From the NCBI RefSeq assembly GCF_016482785.1, contig NZ_JAEMXM010000001.1:695767-759766 (forward strand): a stretch of DNA of 64,000 nt, written 5' to 3'. Positions 37,025 to 45,612 of this stretch are shown here, in pieces. Positions within the stretch are counted from its first letter, which is position 1. Every line of letters begins with the position of its first letter. Source of the stretch: Paenibacillus alkalitolerans (lineage in GTDB: Bacteria > Bacillota > Bacilli > Paenibacillales > YIM-B00363). The notes under the pieces are model-generated. The model was not told the DNA's origin. It made no database searches and worked only from the letters and a program-made list of their open reading frames with translations. Both the position numbers and the translations under genes were made by a program.

Positions 37025-38761
37025 CTAACTCAAGGGAAGATCGATCCTGACGACCGTTCCGACCCCTTTCATACTGCCGATACGCAGCCCGTACGAACTG
37101 CCGTAGTGAATCCGGATTCGTTCATGGACGTTATTCAATCCGATTCCGGTAAATCGGTGTTTTGAAGCTTCCGCTTCAGACCGCTGCGTCAGCAGCGGGA
37201 TATTTTCACGCGCCAGGCCGACTCCGTCGTCCCGGACGAACAATCTCAGCTTTCCTTGCTCCGAGCGGCCTTTGATCGTCACTCTGCCTCCGCCTTTCGG
37301 GGCGATGCCGTGAAACAACGCGTTCTCCACGAGTGGCTGAAGCGTCAGCTTCAAGATTTTGCAATGCATGACACTCGGATCGATATCGAACGAATAGGCG
37401 TATTTTGTCCCAAACCGGACTTGCTGGATTTGCATATACATCGTAAGACCCTCAAGCTCTTCTTCGATCGAAACGAATTCCGTGTTTTTGTCAAAACTGA
37501 ACGAAAGCAATTTTACAAGCGAACGGATCGTGTCGCGTACCTCGTCGATTTTTCGCTGTTTGGCCAAACTGCTTATACAAGCAAGGGTATTATAAAGAAA
37601 GTGAGGAGCGATTTGGCTGCGAAGCATTTTCAGTTCATATTCCTTCTTCCTCTCTTCCGCCCGTTTCGTTTCTTGCAGCAGATAGTGGATTCGCTCCAGC
37701 ATTGCATTATAGCTCTTGGCCAAACGGCCGATTTCATCGCGTCGCGTTTCCGACAGCTTCGGCACGACATGAAAGTCGTCCAAGCGGTCCATCTTGTCGA
37801 CAAGCCGGCGAATCGGCCTTGTAAACTGCCGGCTTAGCGTGAACGCGCTGATCAGAAGGATGATAACCCATATAACCGTCGCCGTTCGGTAATTGTTATA
37901 CAGCCGCTGTAAGTCATGATAAAAATAATCCTCGGCGATGAATGCGATGAGAGACCATCCGAGCCGGTTTTTATTCGATTTGACGGCGATAAGGGGTTCG
38001 TTGTTTCCGTAAATGCTTCCCACGCCGACCTTCAGGTCCTTGAGTTGTTTTGAAAAGTAAGGTTCCAGTACCGGAGGGTAAGTTTTCGGCTGAAAGGGCA
38101 GCAATTTATCGCGGGGATCCAACCGGTTGATGACATTTCCGTTGGCGGTAATCAACGTGAACGACTGATAGATCATCGGCGCGATCCGGGACGTCAGCAG
38201 CTCCAAATTCACCTCGGCAATGACAACGCCTTTCACTTGGTTCGAGCGGTCCGTTATCGGCCGCATATAAGCTATCGTCTGTCCCGACATAGGAGAATAA
38301 TATGGCTCGCTTACATTGATAGCTCCGTAATTGTCGGGTGCGGCATTGTATAATTCCTTCAAATGCGGGTTTCCGATGACCTCATAGAACACTTGTGAGT
38401 TGGAGTATACTTTGCCGTCTGCGCGTACGATATACAGCGTTTTTGCAACGGAGCTGTTATAGCTCGCATATTTTTGCAGAGTTTCTACGGCCGCTTGCTC
38501 GTTCCCGTCTGCAAGTAGATCGTGCCGGGTCGATAACAGCAGAAGGATATTTTCGACACCATCCAGGCTGGCATCAATGAATTGGTTCGTTCTCGCCACC
38601 AGCAATTCCGCGTCTCTAGTCACTTGTTCTTTGAACAGGCTTTCCGCTTCGTTCAAATTGTTCCAAGCAAGCACCATAAATAATGTCAGTGTGACAAAGA
38701 ACAAATATATGAATTGCTTTGTCGCAAGTCCAAGCCCCGTATACCAATGAAACAGCTTCAT
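37025..38761 (-). CDS. sensor histidine kinase, YesM type
   Basis: A 578-residue membrane kinase. ATG 38761 follows GGAGG; the 46-codon extension upstream is rejected. A helix at about 13-35 and another near 290-310 flank an extracellular dCache-like sensor region. A HAMP domain follows (RQFTRPIRRLVDKMDRLDDF), then the His_kinase domain with the phospho-accepting His in QIAPHFLYNTL. The ATPase domain has LVENALFHGI, RDDGVGL and GIGLNNVHERI. YesM kinases sense extracellular sugars, often via a solute-binding protein. Its partner regulator gene ends 16 nt upstream of this start. Confidence 0.93.
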   Translation of the reverse strand: MKLFHWYTGLGLATKQFIYLFFVTLTLFMVLAWNNLNEAESLFKEQVTRDAELLVARTNQFIDASLDGVENILLLLSTRHDLLADGNEQAAVETLQKYASYNSSVAKTLYIVRADGKVYSNSQVFYEVIGNPHLKELYNAAPDNYGAINVSEPYYSPMSGQTIAYMRPITDRSNQVKGVVIAEVNLELLTSRIAPMIYQSFTLITANGNVINRLDPRDKLLPFQPKTYPPVLEPYFSKQLKDLKVGVGSIYGNNEPLIAVKSNKNRLGWSLIAFIAEDYFYHDLQRLYNNYRTATVIWVIILLISAFTLSRQFTRPIRRLVDKMDRLDDFHVVPKLSETRRDEIGRLAKSYNAMLERIHYLLQETKRAEERKKEYELKMLRSQIAPHFLYNTLACISSLAKQRKIDEVRDTIRSLVKLLSFSFDKNTEFVSIEEELEGLTMYMQIQQVRFGTKYAYSFDIDPSVMHCKILKLTLQPLVENALFHGIAPKGGGRVTIKGRSEQGKLRLFVRDDGVGLARENIPLLTQRSEAEASKHRFTGIGLNNVHERIRIHYGSSYGLRIGSMKGVGTVVRIDLPLS

Positions 38762-38777
38762 CCGGCAGTCCTCCGTT

Positions 38778-40370
38778 CTAAGAATTGTCGGATGCTCCGC
38801 CAAGTCTCTTGAAATCCGTCGGCGCCACTCCCGTCCAATTGCGGAATGTAACGGTGAAGTACCGGTAGCTGGGAATCCCGACCTCCTCTGCAACCTCATA
38901 TACTTTCTTGTTGGTATTCTTTAATAGATCGATCGCTTTTTCCATCCGCAAACGGGTAATATACCGATTCACAGACTCTCCTGTTTCTTCTTTAAACAAG
39001 CGGCTGACGTACTGAGGACTTAAACCGACGCGCTCCGCAATTGCCGGCACTGAGATATCTTGCTTCAGATTGTCTTTGATCCACTGCTTGGCTTCCCGAA
39101 TTTCCACTCGCATTCTTTCCGCTTTTCCTCCTGCCGATTGAAAGTCCTTCACGAGCAATGAAATTAAACTCCGGAGCGTCTGCGCTTCAGTCAGCTGAAC
39201 ATGAATCGATCCGTCTTTGAGTAGACCGTCTTGTTCATGCAGCCGCTGCAGCCGCCAATTAAACAGCCATTGTTTTAATTGGTTCGGACGGATGCGCTGT
39301 TTTACGCACCAAACGGAAAAATCATGCTGAAAGTACGCGCATAATTTATCCGTATCCCAGCTTGCTTTCCTGATATTTTCAAATAACTGCTTCTTGTGCT
39401 CATCCGTCATTTCCGCCATTGGAATCGGTTCGCCATCAAATATATTCCGACTTGTATCCCCGTCATAAAATCGAGCCTCTTTCCACAACGAGGTCGTATA
39501 CAGGGCTTCGATAAAGTCCGTCCTGTTCCGAATCGGTTCGCTAATCACCGCATGCATAATCAGATCCGTTTCGGCGTTGCAAACATTCCGTTCATATTCG
39601 GATGTCAGCTGCCGGAACAACCGTTCCACCATCCGCTCCATGTCGGCCACGCTGCCCGAACGGGAGAACATAATGAAAAGTTCGTCTCCTGTAACGGATA
39701 CCCACGCGACACAGTCCGGATACTCCTTCTCAAAGGTATCAATTACGGCTTGTATATCCTCTTGAACGAACACGAATTCGCCGATTGGGATGTCGATAAA
39801 CAAGCGTACAATACGGCAAAGAGTTTCGGTTCCTAATCCGAGAAGCCCCCAATCCGAATCGCTGAGAGAAACGTCCGTCTTTGTGTAGGAATCGGCATTA
39901 TTCAGCTCCTTCAATAGGTTTCCGACCAACTTGGACTGCAATGTTCTTCGTTTCGATTTTTCATTGTTTCGAACACTTCTTTCCCGCTCAAATGCCTGTT
40001 TCGCTTTCATCAGCGCCTGCTTCAACTCTGCCTCGTCCATGGACACTTTCAAGATGTATTCCAGCGCGCCTAAGCGGATCGCTTCTTGCGCGTACTGAAA
40101 TTCGCTATGGCAAGTCAACAATATGACTTGAACGGAAGGATAGGCGCTTCGCAGTTCGCGTATGAGAGTCAGACCATCCATAATCGGCATCGCAATGTCC
40201 GTTACGACCACATCGGGGACGTGTTCATGACACTTCTGCAAAGCATCTTCGCCATTCTCCGCTTCTCCGATGACCACCGCCCCGCACGACTCCCACGGAA
40301 AAGCCCGAAGCTCCTGCCGCAGCGGGATTTCGTCATCGACCACCAGCACCGTCATCGGTTTATCCGCCAT
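38778..40370 (-). CDS. response regulator with AraC-type output, YesN type
   Basis: A 530-residue protein. The receiver domain (1-125) has acidic pocket Asp 12/13, phospho-acceptor Asp 58 in VVTDIAMP and the conserved Lys in YILK. A long middle region (about 150-410) of the YesN kind follows. Two C-terminal AraC helix-turn-helix motifs close it: IAERVGLSPQYVSRLFKEETG and VAEEVGIPSYRYFTVTFRNWTG. It should activate the neighbouring importer operon in response to the YesM kinase. The pair is transcribed with the regulator first. Confidence 0.93.
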   Translation of the reverse strand: MADKPMTVLVVDDEIPLRQELRAFPWESCGAVVIGEAENGEDALQKCHEHVPDVVVTDIAMPIMDGLTLIRELRSAYPSVQVILLTCHSEFQYAQEAIRLGALEYILKVSMDEAELKQALMKAKQAFERERSVRNNEKSKRRTLQSKLVGNLLKELNNADSYTKTDVSLSDSDWGLLGLGTETLCRIVRLFIDIPIGEFVFVQEDIQAVIDTFEKEYPDCVAWVSVTGDELFIMFSRSGSVADMERMVERLFRQLTSEYERNVCNAETDLIMHAVISEPIRNRTDFIEALYTTSLWKEARFYDGDTSRNIFDGEPIPMAEMTDEHKKQLFENIRKASWDTDKLCAYFQHDFSVWCVKQRIRPNQLKQWLFNWRLQRLHEQDGLLKDGSIHVQLTEAQTLRSLISLLVKDFQSAGGKAERMRVEIREAKQWIKDNLKQDISVPAIAERVGLSPQYVSRLFKEETGESVNRYITRLRMEKAIDLLKNTNKKVYEVAEEVGIPSYRYFTVTFRNWTGVAPTDFKRLGGASDNS

Positions 40371-40521
40371 CGTTTTTCTCCTTTCATCATACTAAGGGGA
40401 AATCAAGTATTAATTCCATTCGAGTAAGCGATTGCATTGCAATTAGTCATTATATGATGTTAATCCTATCTTGATCTATGCACAAAGTCCGCAAAAATGT
40501 ACGAAAACTGATAAAAACAAA
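40371..40521. promoter_or_regulatory. intergenic region upstream of the YesN-YesM pair
   Basis: GGAGAAA-type sequence precedes the response regulator start. The rest is AT-rich and probably holds its promoter. I see no further gene. Confidence 0.35.
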
Positions 40522-40549
40522 AGACCCTGGGATTATTTTCCCAGGATCT
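40522..40549 (-). terminator. intrinsic terminator after the CheY-like gene
   Basis: An 11-bp stem with one mismatch (AGACCCTGGGA and TCCCAGGATCT) and a 6-nt loop. On the minus strand it is followed by TTTTGTTTTT. Confidence 0.8.
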
Positions 40550-40569
40550 GCGCTTTAAATCTATATTCA

Positions 40570-41394
40570 CTAACTGACTCCCCGTTTATCCGCTAGCTGC
40601 TTGTCCAGCCAATGAATCAGTTCGCGGAAACCGTCCAACGAAAACTGGATGGCTTGTTTCTCCTGATTCTCGCCGTGCATCTCGACCAACATTTTATTTT
40701 CATTCTCAGTGCATACGACATGATAGGTTACCGCACTGCCGTTAATCTCCTCATCCCAATTGCACATATAGCTTGTGACGAAACTAGGTCTGGACTTTCT
40801 TGGCTGTTCCATCGGTTTTTCCTCCGCCGGATTATATTGTCTAACTTCCTCTTCTTCATGAACTGCTTGAACTTGCTGAACTTCCTGCCGAACATCCGGA
40901 ACATCCGCTTCCCCTTCTATGTCCTGCCGGTCTTCTAGGACGGTTTCCGTTGTTGCGGCGATTTCAAGAGAAACGTCGTCATCTTCCGGTGTATGTACCG
41001 TTCGGGATGCAATAGCTTCGGCCGCAAGATAAGGTACGGCGTATTTACGAATAATTTCATTCATACGATCCGGCTTGAAAGGCTTCATGATGTACCCTTT
41101 GGCGCCTGCGTCCAAAGCGTCGAAGATTAAGTCCTGTTGATTGCTTGCCGAGCAAACCAACACAACGGCTTTAGGATCGATTTTCATTATTTCCTTGATC
41201 GCTTCGATCCCGTTCATCTCCGGCATCGTCAAATCCATCATGACGATGTGCGGTTTAAGAGTTACGTACAGCTCTACGGCTTCCCGGCCATTCGCCGCCT
41301 CACCCGCAACCGTGTAACCGAACTGTTTCAAGTAATCCGCGGACATCTTTCGCATAAAATTCGTGTCATCTACTATAAGAACACTGTAAGACAT
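40570..41394 (-). CDS. CheY-like response regulator with a C-terminal unknown domain
   Basis: A 274-residue protein. The receiver (1-120) has Asp 9/10, phospho-acceptor Asp 54 in MMDLTMP, Ser 82 and Lys 104 in YIMKPFKPDR, all in CheY positions. An acidic low-complexity linker of about 80 residues follows (EGEADVPDV, EEEVRQYNPAEEKP). A C-terminal ~70-residue domain (SFVTSYMCNWDEEINGSAV to IHWLDKQLADKR) is unlike standard output domains. It lies 20 nt after a degenerate PilB-like ATPase gene, suggesting a joint role, perhaps controlling a surface machine. No kinase gene adjoins. Confidence 0.85.
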   Translation of the reverse strand: MSYSVLIVDDTNFMRKMSADYLKQFGYTVAGEAANGREAVELYVTLKPHIVMMDLTMPEMNGIEAIKEIMKIDPKAVVLVCSASNQQDLIFDALDAGAKGYIMKPFKPDRMNEIIRKYAVPYLAAEAIASRTVHTPEDDDVSLEIAATTETVLEDRQDIEGEADVPDVRQEVQQVQAVHEEEEVRQYNPAEEKPMEQPRKSRPSFVTSYMCNWDEEINGSAVTYHVVCTENENKMLVEMHGENQEKQAIQFSLDGFRELIHWLDKQLADKRGVS

Positions 41395-41414
41395 TATCGT
41401 ACCCTCCCCTTCGC

Positions 41415-43052
41415 TTACCTGATTTTCAACACTTCATCAACGGTCGTTTTGCCGCTTCTCGCCTTGAACAATCCGTCATAAAACATTGTTTTGTGACCTT
41501 TTTTCTTTAAATATTCTTCATATTCGACGACAGGAAGCTGTTGAGAGATCAGTTTGCGCAGCGTCTCATCGATCGTTAATACCTCATATAAGACCGTTTG
41601 TCCGCGATAGCCGCTATTGCTGCAAAGTCTGCAGCCGCTCCCCCTGGTTACGACCATCTTCCCGTTGAAATGTGCGCTTACCATGGTACGGAAATTACCG
41701 AAGACGGTCTTGCTCGCTTGTTCTTGTTCTTGCTGCAGCAAATTATGCTCTTCAAACAGCTTCGTCTCCTCATCCGTCATCGGTACGCTCTGAGCGCATT
41801 GACTGCATACTTGGCGAACGGACTGTTGGTGAACGACACAAACCAGTGAGGAAGCTACGAGTCTTGAATCGATCCCGAGCTTTTCAAACCGTTTAATCGT
41901 TTCGATCATACTCGCACTTTCTATTGCTCCAATCAGCAAACAATCCGTGAGTGACGCTTTTACCGCAATCTCGCCGGTATCGACGCCTTTCATATCTCCA
42001 ACCATTACGATGTTGGGGTTTTGCCGCAATATCGCTTGAAGACCTCGTCCGTACGTTAAACCTGCCCGTTCATTGACCTCGACTTGAGTAACTCCTTCCA
42101 GCCGGTGTTCAATCGGATCTTCAATCGTGCTGATCTGCAGTTCGTCTTTCTTGACATGGGCAAGTGTGGAATAAAGAGTTCCGGTTTTGCCGCTGCCGGA
42201 CGGACCTGAGATAAGAATGAGTCCGTTCCGGCGCTGCAACGCGTTCTTCAATTCTCCCAGCTGTTCCTCCGAAAAGCCAAGCTCGGATAATGCGCTAATT
42301 TCTTGTAACCGTTTCTTTATTTTTAGAAACGCATTCTCCCCGTGAAGCGTCGGAAGCGTTGAAGCTGTTACATCGCATGCATGCTCATTGATTGTTGTCG
42401 CAAATCGACCTTCATGCGGCAATAGTGAATCGGTTGAGGGAATTTTCGCCAATCTTTTAATATGATGAATAAGAGCTTGCTGTTTATCTTTCGCGATTTT
42501 CTTTTTCGCTTTCAACCCGCTTTCCAGCTTGTATTTGACAACCAGCCCGGCTTCTTGCGGATCCAAGAAAATCTCGTTCGATTTGTCGTTTAGACATTCC
42601 GTTAGCAGTTCAGTCAATATTTGTTCGCTCTCGTCGTCGCCGTAGTGAAGCTTTATCATCTGCTGCAGCTCGGATCGCATGGCGATCAAAGGTTGAATGC
42701 TCATCCCGGTAACTGCCCGAACTTCATCGATCGTTTCTTGATGCTGCGGATCAAGCATGGCTAACCTTATTTTGCCTGCTCTTCGTTCAACCGGTATGAC
42801 ATTCCGTCTTGCGGCCAACTCTTTATCGATCAGTTGAACCGCATCTTTCTCTATGATCGCTTCGTTCAGATGTATGACAGGGACGCCAAGCTGAAACTCA
42901 AGCGCTTCCGACAATTGCAACTCCGTAATCGCCCCTTGATCCACCAAGATTTCGCCGAGCTTTGTCGATGAATGCACCTGTTGATCCAAAGCCTTTATCA
43001 GCTGTTCTTCCGTAATAAGGTTATTCATCTTCAAAAGTTCGCCGATTCTCAT
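41415..43052 (-). CDS. GspE/PilB-family ATPase with degenerate catalytic motifs
   Basis: A 545-residue protein. An MshEN/GspE N-terminal domain (1-130; LGEILVDQGAIT) precedes the ATPase domain. Walker A (GPSGSGKT, 283-290) and the Asp box (STIEDPIEHRLEG) are intact. Two usual features are altered. The Walker B catalytic Glu of the VGEIRD motif is Asp 353 (MVGDMKGVDTGE). The His box, normally STLHTN after ASLTGH, is replaced by ASLTDCLLIGAIESAS (365-380). The C-terminal zinc-type cysteines are kept (CSQCAQSV, CRLCSNSG). No pilin, PilC or prepilin peptidase gene adjoins. It starts 8 nt after AGGAGG. Confidence 0.88.
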   Translation of the reverse strand: MRIGELLKMNNLITEEQLIKALDQQVHSSTKLGEILVDQGAITELQLSEALEFQLGVPVIHLNEAIIEKDAVQLIDKELAARRNVIPVERRAGKIRLAMLDPQHQETIDEVRAVTGMSIQPLIAMRSELQQMIKLHYGDDESEQILTELLTECLNDKSNEIFLDPQEAGLVVKYKLESGLKAKKKIAKDKQQALIHHIKRLAKIPSTDSLLPHEGRFATTINEHACDVTASTLPTLHGENAFLKIKKRLQEISALSELGFSEEQLGELKNALQRRNGLILISGPSGSGKTGTLYSTLAHVKKDELQISTIEDPIEHRLEGVTQVEVNERAGLTYGRGLQAILRQNPNIVMVGDMKGVDTGEIAVKASLTDCLLIGAIESASMIETIKRFEKLGIDSRLVASSLVCVVHQQSVRQVCSQCAQSVPMTDEETKLFEEHNLLQQEQEQASKTVFGNFRTMVSAHFNGKMVVTRGSGCRLCSNSGYRGQTVLYEVLTIDETLRKLISQQLPVVEYEEYLKKKGHKTMFYDGLFKARSGKTTVDEVLKIR

Positions 43053-43209
43053 AGTGGCCTCCTATTTCAAGGAATTCTGCGGCAAGAGGTTTTTTTAACA
43101 ACAAAAAACCAAGCATCGCGAGCAACCCGGCGGTCATGTCATCGATAACGATGATGTAGATCCGTGGCTTTGCGTCCCTGACTTTCGTAACAGGTTTGCC
43201 TTTATTCAT
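43021..43209 (-). CDS. small hypothetical ORF overlapping the PilB-like start
   Basis: Sixty-two codons (MNKGKPVTKVRDAKPRIYI...), with a hydrophobic stretch AGLLAMLGFLLLKK, overlap the first 32 nt of the next gene. No strong ribosome binding site precedes it. The family is unrecognised. It may be a leader ORF or spurious. Confidence 0.2.
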   Translation of the reverse strand: MNKGKPVTKVRDAKPRIYIIVIDDMTAGLLAMLGFLLLKKPLAAEFLEIGGHYENRRTFEDE

Positions 43210-43429
43210 ATACTTGGTTTCGAACGTTAACGATCTTTAAATCTAAGTCTATTATATCAGTAGGAAAGATTAGAGAAATAGGCAAATAGAACGGAGTTGG
43301 AATTAGGCCTCATTTGCAAATATTACTCCCATAGACCTGAATATTGTCGAATTTTTTTACATTATGAAATATGATTAGGCATAGATTGGAAAATGCCGTA
43401 GACCATCATAGTTCGTTCGTACTGGAGTT
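43210..43429. other. intergenic, nothing recognised
   Basis: An AT-rich stretch between the PilB-like pair and the GNAT gene. I found no RNA gene, clear terminator or operator here. Confidence 0.4.
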
Positions 43430-44383
43430 CTAACGATTCAGTTTCAGACTATATTCCCGCCTGTTGCAGAATTGGACATATCCGATTTTTCTAAAAGCAT
43501 TGGCCATCGGTATGTTATTCACGTCGGTGTCAGCGCGTATGGCTGTCTCTCCGGCATTAATCAACGTTTCGGTTCCATGATGGAGCAATAGCCGGATGAA
43601 ACCCTTTCCCCGATACTCAGGAACAACACCAATATACCCTATGGTGGCAAAAGTCGGGCTTTTCGCAGGCATCACCAATCCAATCAATTGACCGTCATGA
43701 GCGTAAGCAAGCTGCCACCATGCCGGGTCATATTCCATCTTCGTAAGATCCTCAAACATGCTTTGAGCTTCCATCTCTTCGCCCAGCAATTCCCGGTCAC
43801 GTTGTGAGCGGCGGTCCAGCGTGCCTTCGGTTACGCGTTTGATCGCTTCGACAAACCGTGCTTCGCCTGCTTCGGTAAACGTACGAAATATTAAATCATG
43901 GGATATCGCGGAGAGCGCGGCTTTATCGTTCCATTCAAACCGGTACGTTTCACGCTGTATTTTAAAACCGATCTGCTTAAGCAATATTATCCGTTTTTCC
44001 GGAAAGTGCTGCCATTGCGGCCAACAAGAAGGTGAATCAAGAACGTACCCTGTCTCTTCAGCTCCCAGCTCTCGCATTTTTGCAGTCATTTGTTCCAAAA
44101 ATTTAGTTCCTGCAGCAAGGTGGTCTTCGTTTTCCCAATCCAGATCCAATAACACCAAATCCAGAGGTTTATCTAAGGTTGGCAATGTCCAGAACGCTGC
44201 CCGGCCAACCATTCGATTTCCGGTTTCGGCGATAAAACACCAGTCAATCCTCATGCTTCCGGCCGAAAACATGCTTTCCGCATACCGTTTCATATCAAGC
44301 GCCCGGCCGGCATCGTTTCCGAATTGAACAAAGCGGTCGAGCTCCTCGTAAGTACGGATAGGGCGAACAGTTATGTTAGGAAT
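43430..44383 (-). CDS. GNAT family N-acetyltransferase, apparently starting at ATT
   Basis: A 317-residue protein if the frame is taken back to ATT 44383. That codon has AAGGAG 9 nt upstream and yields IPNITVRPIRTYEELDRFVQ, a typical GNAT N-terminus. The first standard in-frame start, ATG 44293, would remove 30 clearly coding residues and has no good ribosome binding site. The acetyl-CoA-binding motif is in the C-terminal half (IGYIGVVPEYRGKGFIRLLL, V-x-x-x-x-R-G-x-G), and ADTDVNNIPMANAFRKIGYVQ ends the domain. The acceptor is unknown. It is second in an operon with a DinB-fold gene. Confidence 0.8.
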   Translation of the reverse strand: MPNITVRPIRTYEELDRFVQFGNDAGRALDMKRYAESMFSAGSMRIDWCFIAETGNRMVGRAAFWTLPTLDKPLDLVLLDLDWENEDHLAAGTKFLEQMTAKMRELGAEETGYVLDSPSCWPQWQHFPEKRIILLKQIGFKIQRETYRFEWNDKAALSAISHDLIFRTFTEAGEARFVEAIKRVTEGTLDRRSQRDRELLGEEMEAQSMFEDLTKMEYDPAWWQLAYAHDGQLIGLVMPAKSPTFATIGYIGVVPEYRGKGFIRLLLHHGTETLINAGETAIRADTDVNNIPMANAFRKIGYVQFCNRREYSLKLNR

Positions 44384-44405
44384 ATCGTTTCACTCCTTAG
44401 GCGGA

Positions 44406-44897
44406 TTACTCGTATGAGCGGTTTGACGGCCATGAACCTTGGAGCTTTCGGATCTGTATGATTTGGCCGGTGTGATATGCATCATGAAGTATAAGACTGA
44501 ACAACGAAGTACCCACCGGCCGCTTCGGGATTTCCCGCTCCAAGTCGTCATCGCCGTATCCCACGATAATGCCTCGAATCGATTTGTGAATCTCATCCAT
44601 TTTACGCACCGTTTCTTCCCAAGCCGACGGGTCGGCGGATGCGGCGGCAAACGTGTCGTCATTCGTTATTCCTTGCGGGAATTCCTTTTCTTCTCCTGTT
44701 AACCGCTTCAAAAATCTTTCCTTGTAGAACATCAAGTGTTGGACGTTCTCCCAGATCGTATTGATCGAAGCTCCTTCCGGCTTCCAATTTGCCTGCTCGG
44801 CCGTCACCCCTTTCAGCGCTTCGGCCAACGGCGGATACCAGTCTTCCTTGTCATAGCAAATATCCCACCCGTGCAGCAAAAATGCTTTCTTATCCAT
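44406..44897 (-). CDS. DinB superfamily protein
   Basis: A 163-residue four-helix-bundle protein of the DinB/YfiT type. Metal-ligand histidines are visible in TIWENVQHLMFYKERFL (near residue 53) and ILHDAYHTGQI (H..H near 138-142). PVGTSLFSLILHDAYH is a typical DinB ending. Family members include thiol-dependent metalloenzymes and stress-induced proteins; substrate unknown. GGGAGG precedes the start. It is first of a two-gene operon with the GNAT gene and diverges from the CGNR regulator. Confidence 0.87.
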   Translation of the reverse strand: MDKKAFLLHGWDICYDKEDWYPPLAEALKGVTAEQANWKPEGASINTIWENVQHLMFYKERFLKRLTGEEKEFPQGITNDDTFAAASADPSAWEETVRKMDEIHKSIRGIIVGYGDDDLEREIPKRPVGTSLFSLILHDAYHTGQIIQIRKLQGSWPSNRSYE

Positions 44898-45055
44898 ACA
44901 AATCCCTCCCGAATAAATTATGTAACGATTAAAATGATATTTTGGTAGTTACAATCGGATAGTAACACATGTGAAATGCAGTTGCAAGTAACTAGCAAAA
45001 CATATTTTTACATGTTACAATCATCAGAATAAAAATACCGGAGTGGAATGACATT
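44898..45055. promoter_or_regulatory. divergent promoter with five GTAAC/GTTAC sites
   Basis: GTAAC or its complement GTTAC occurs at 44922, 44948, 44962, 44988 and 45014, with spacings 26, 14, 26 and 26 nt. Two carry the longer form GATTGTAAC on the minus strand. GTTACAATCGGATAGTAAC (44948-44966) is an inverted pair. Such reiteration between divergent genes suggests operators for the CGNR regulator. Confidence 0.45.
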
Positions 45056-45610
45056 ATGTTGTGGGATGATTTCTTGAACAGCGATTATCACGATTGGAGG
45101 GGAGGAGACCGGTCCGAAGACAGGCTGGACAAGGCCGGATGGCTGGATCAATGGCTCGGGGAACACCATCTCTCCGTCACGGGCAGGCCGACTGAGGAAG
45201 AGATGGCGGAATTGAAGCGGTTTCGGGCATTTTTATTTGATTTGGTGAAACGGCTTGTACACGGCTCCGAGGCAAGCCGCGATGACATCCGCACTCTGAA
45301 TAAGTTATTGGCCGGCGGACCCGTAGTTCGCCAAATCACAGGCAGCGCCGGCGGTTACCGGTTGGAAACGCAACATTTTTCAACTCCCGTAGAATGGCCG
45401 CAGGTAATGGCGGAAATCGCAGCTTCCTTCGCCGATGTGCTGATAAACGGAGAGATTTCCCGTATCCGGATTTGCGACAATCCGGATTGTTTATGGGTTT
45501 ACTACGATAACACGCGCAATCGTTCCAAACGGTTTTGCGACGACAAAATGTGCGGCAACTTAATGAAAGTCAGACGCTTTCGCGCACGCAAGAAAAGCTC
45601 GGAAATATAA
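45056..45610 (+). CDS. CGNR zinc-finger transcriptional regulator
   Basis: A 184-residue protein with the ABATE-type N-terminal domain (about 1-125) and a C-terminal CGNR zinc finger: CDNPDCLWVYYD, then RFCDDKMCGNLMKVRRFRARK (C-x4-C...C-x4-C-G-N). The basic tail after CGN is the DNA-binding helix. These proteins are putative stress or metabolite-responsive regulators. It diverges from the DinB-GNAT operon, with the reiterated GTAAC motif in between, and its stop lies 2 nt from the convergent heparinase-like gene. Confidence 0.9.
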   Translation: MLWDDFLNSDYHDWRGGDRSEDRLDKAGWLDQWLGEHHLSVTGRPTEEEMAELKRFRAFLFDLVKRLVHGSEASRDDIRTLNKLLAGGPVVRQITGSAGGYRLETQHFSTPVEWPQVMAEIAASFADVLINGEISRIRICDNPDCLWVYYDNTRNRSKRFCDDKMCGNLMKVRRFRARKKSSEI

Positions 45611-45612
45611 GA

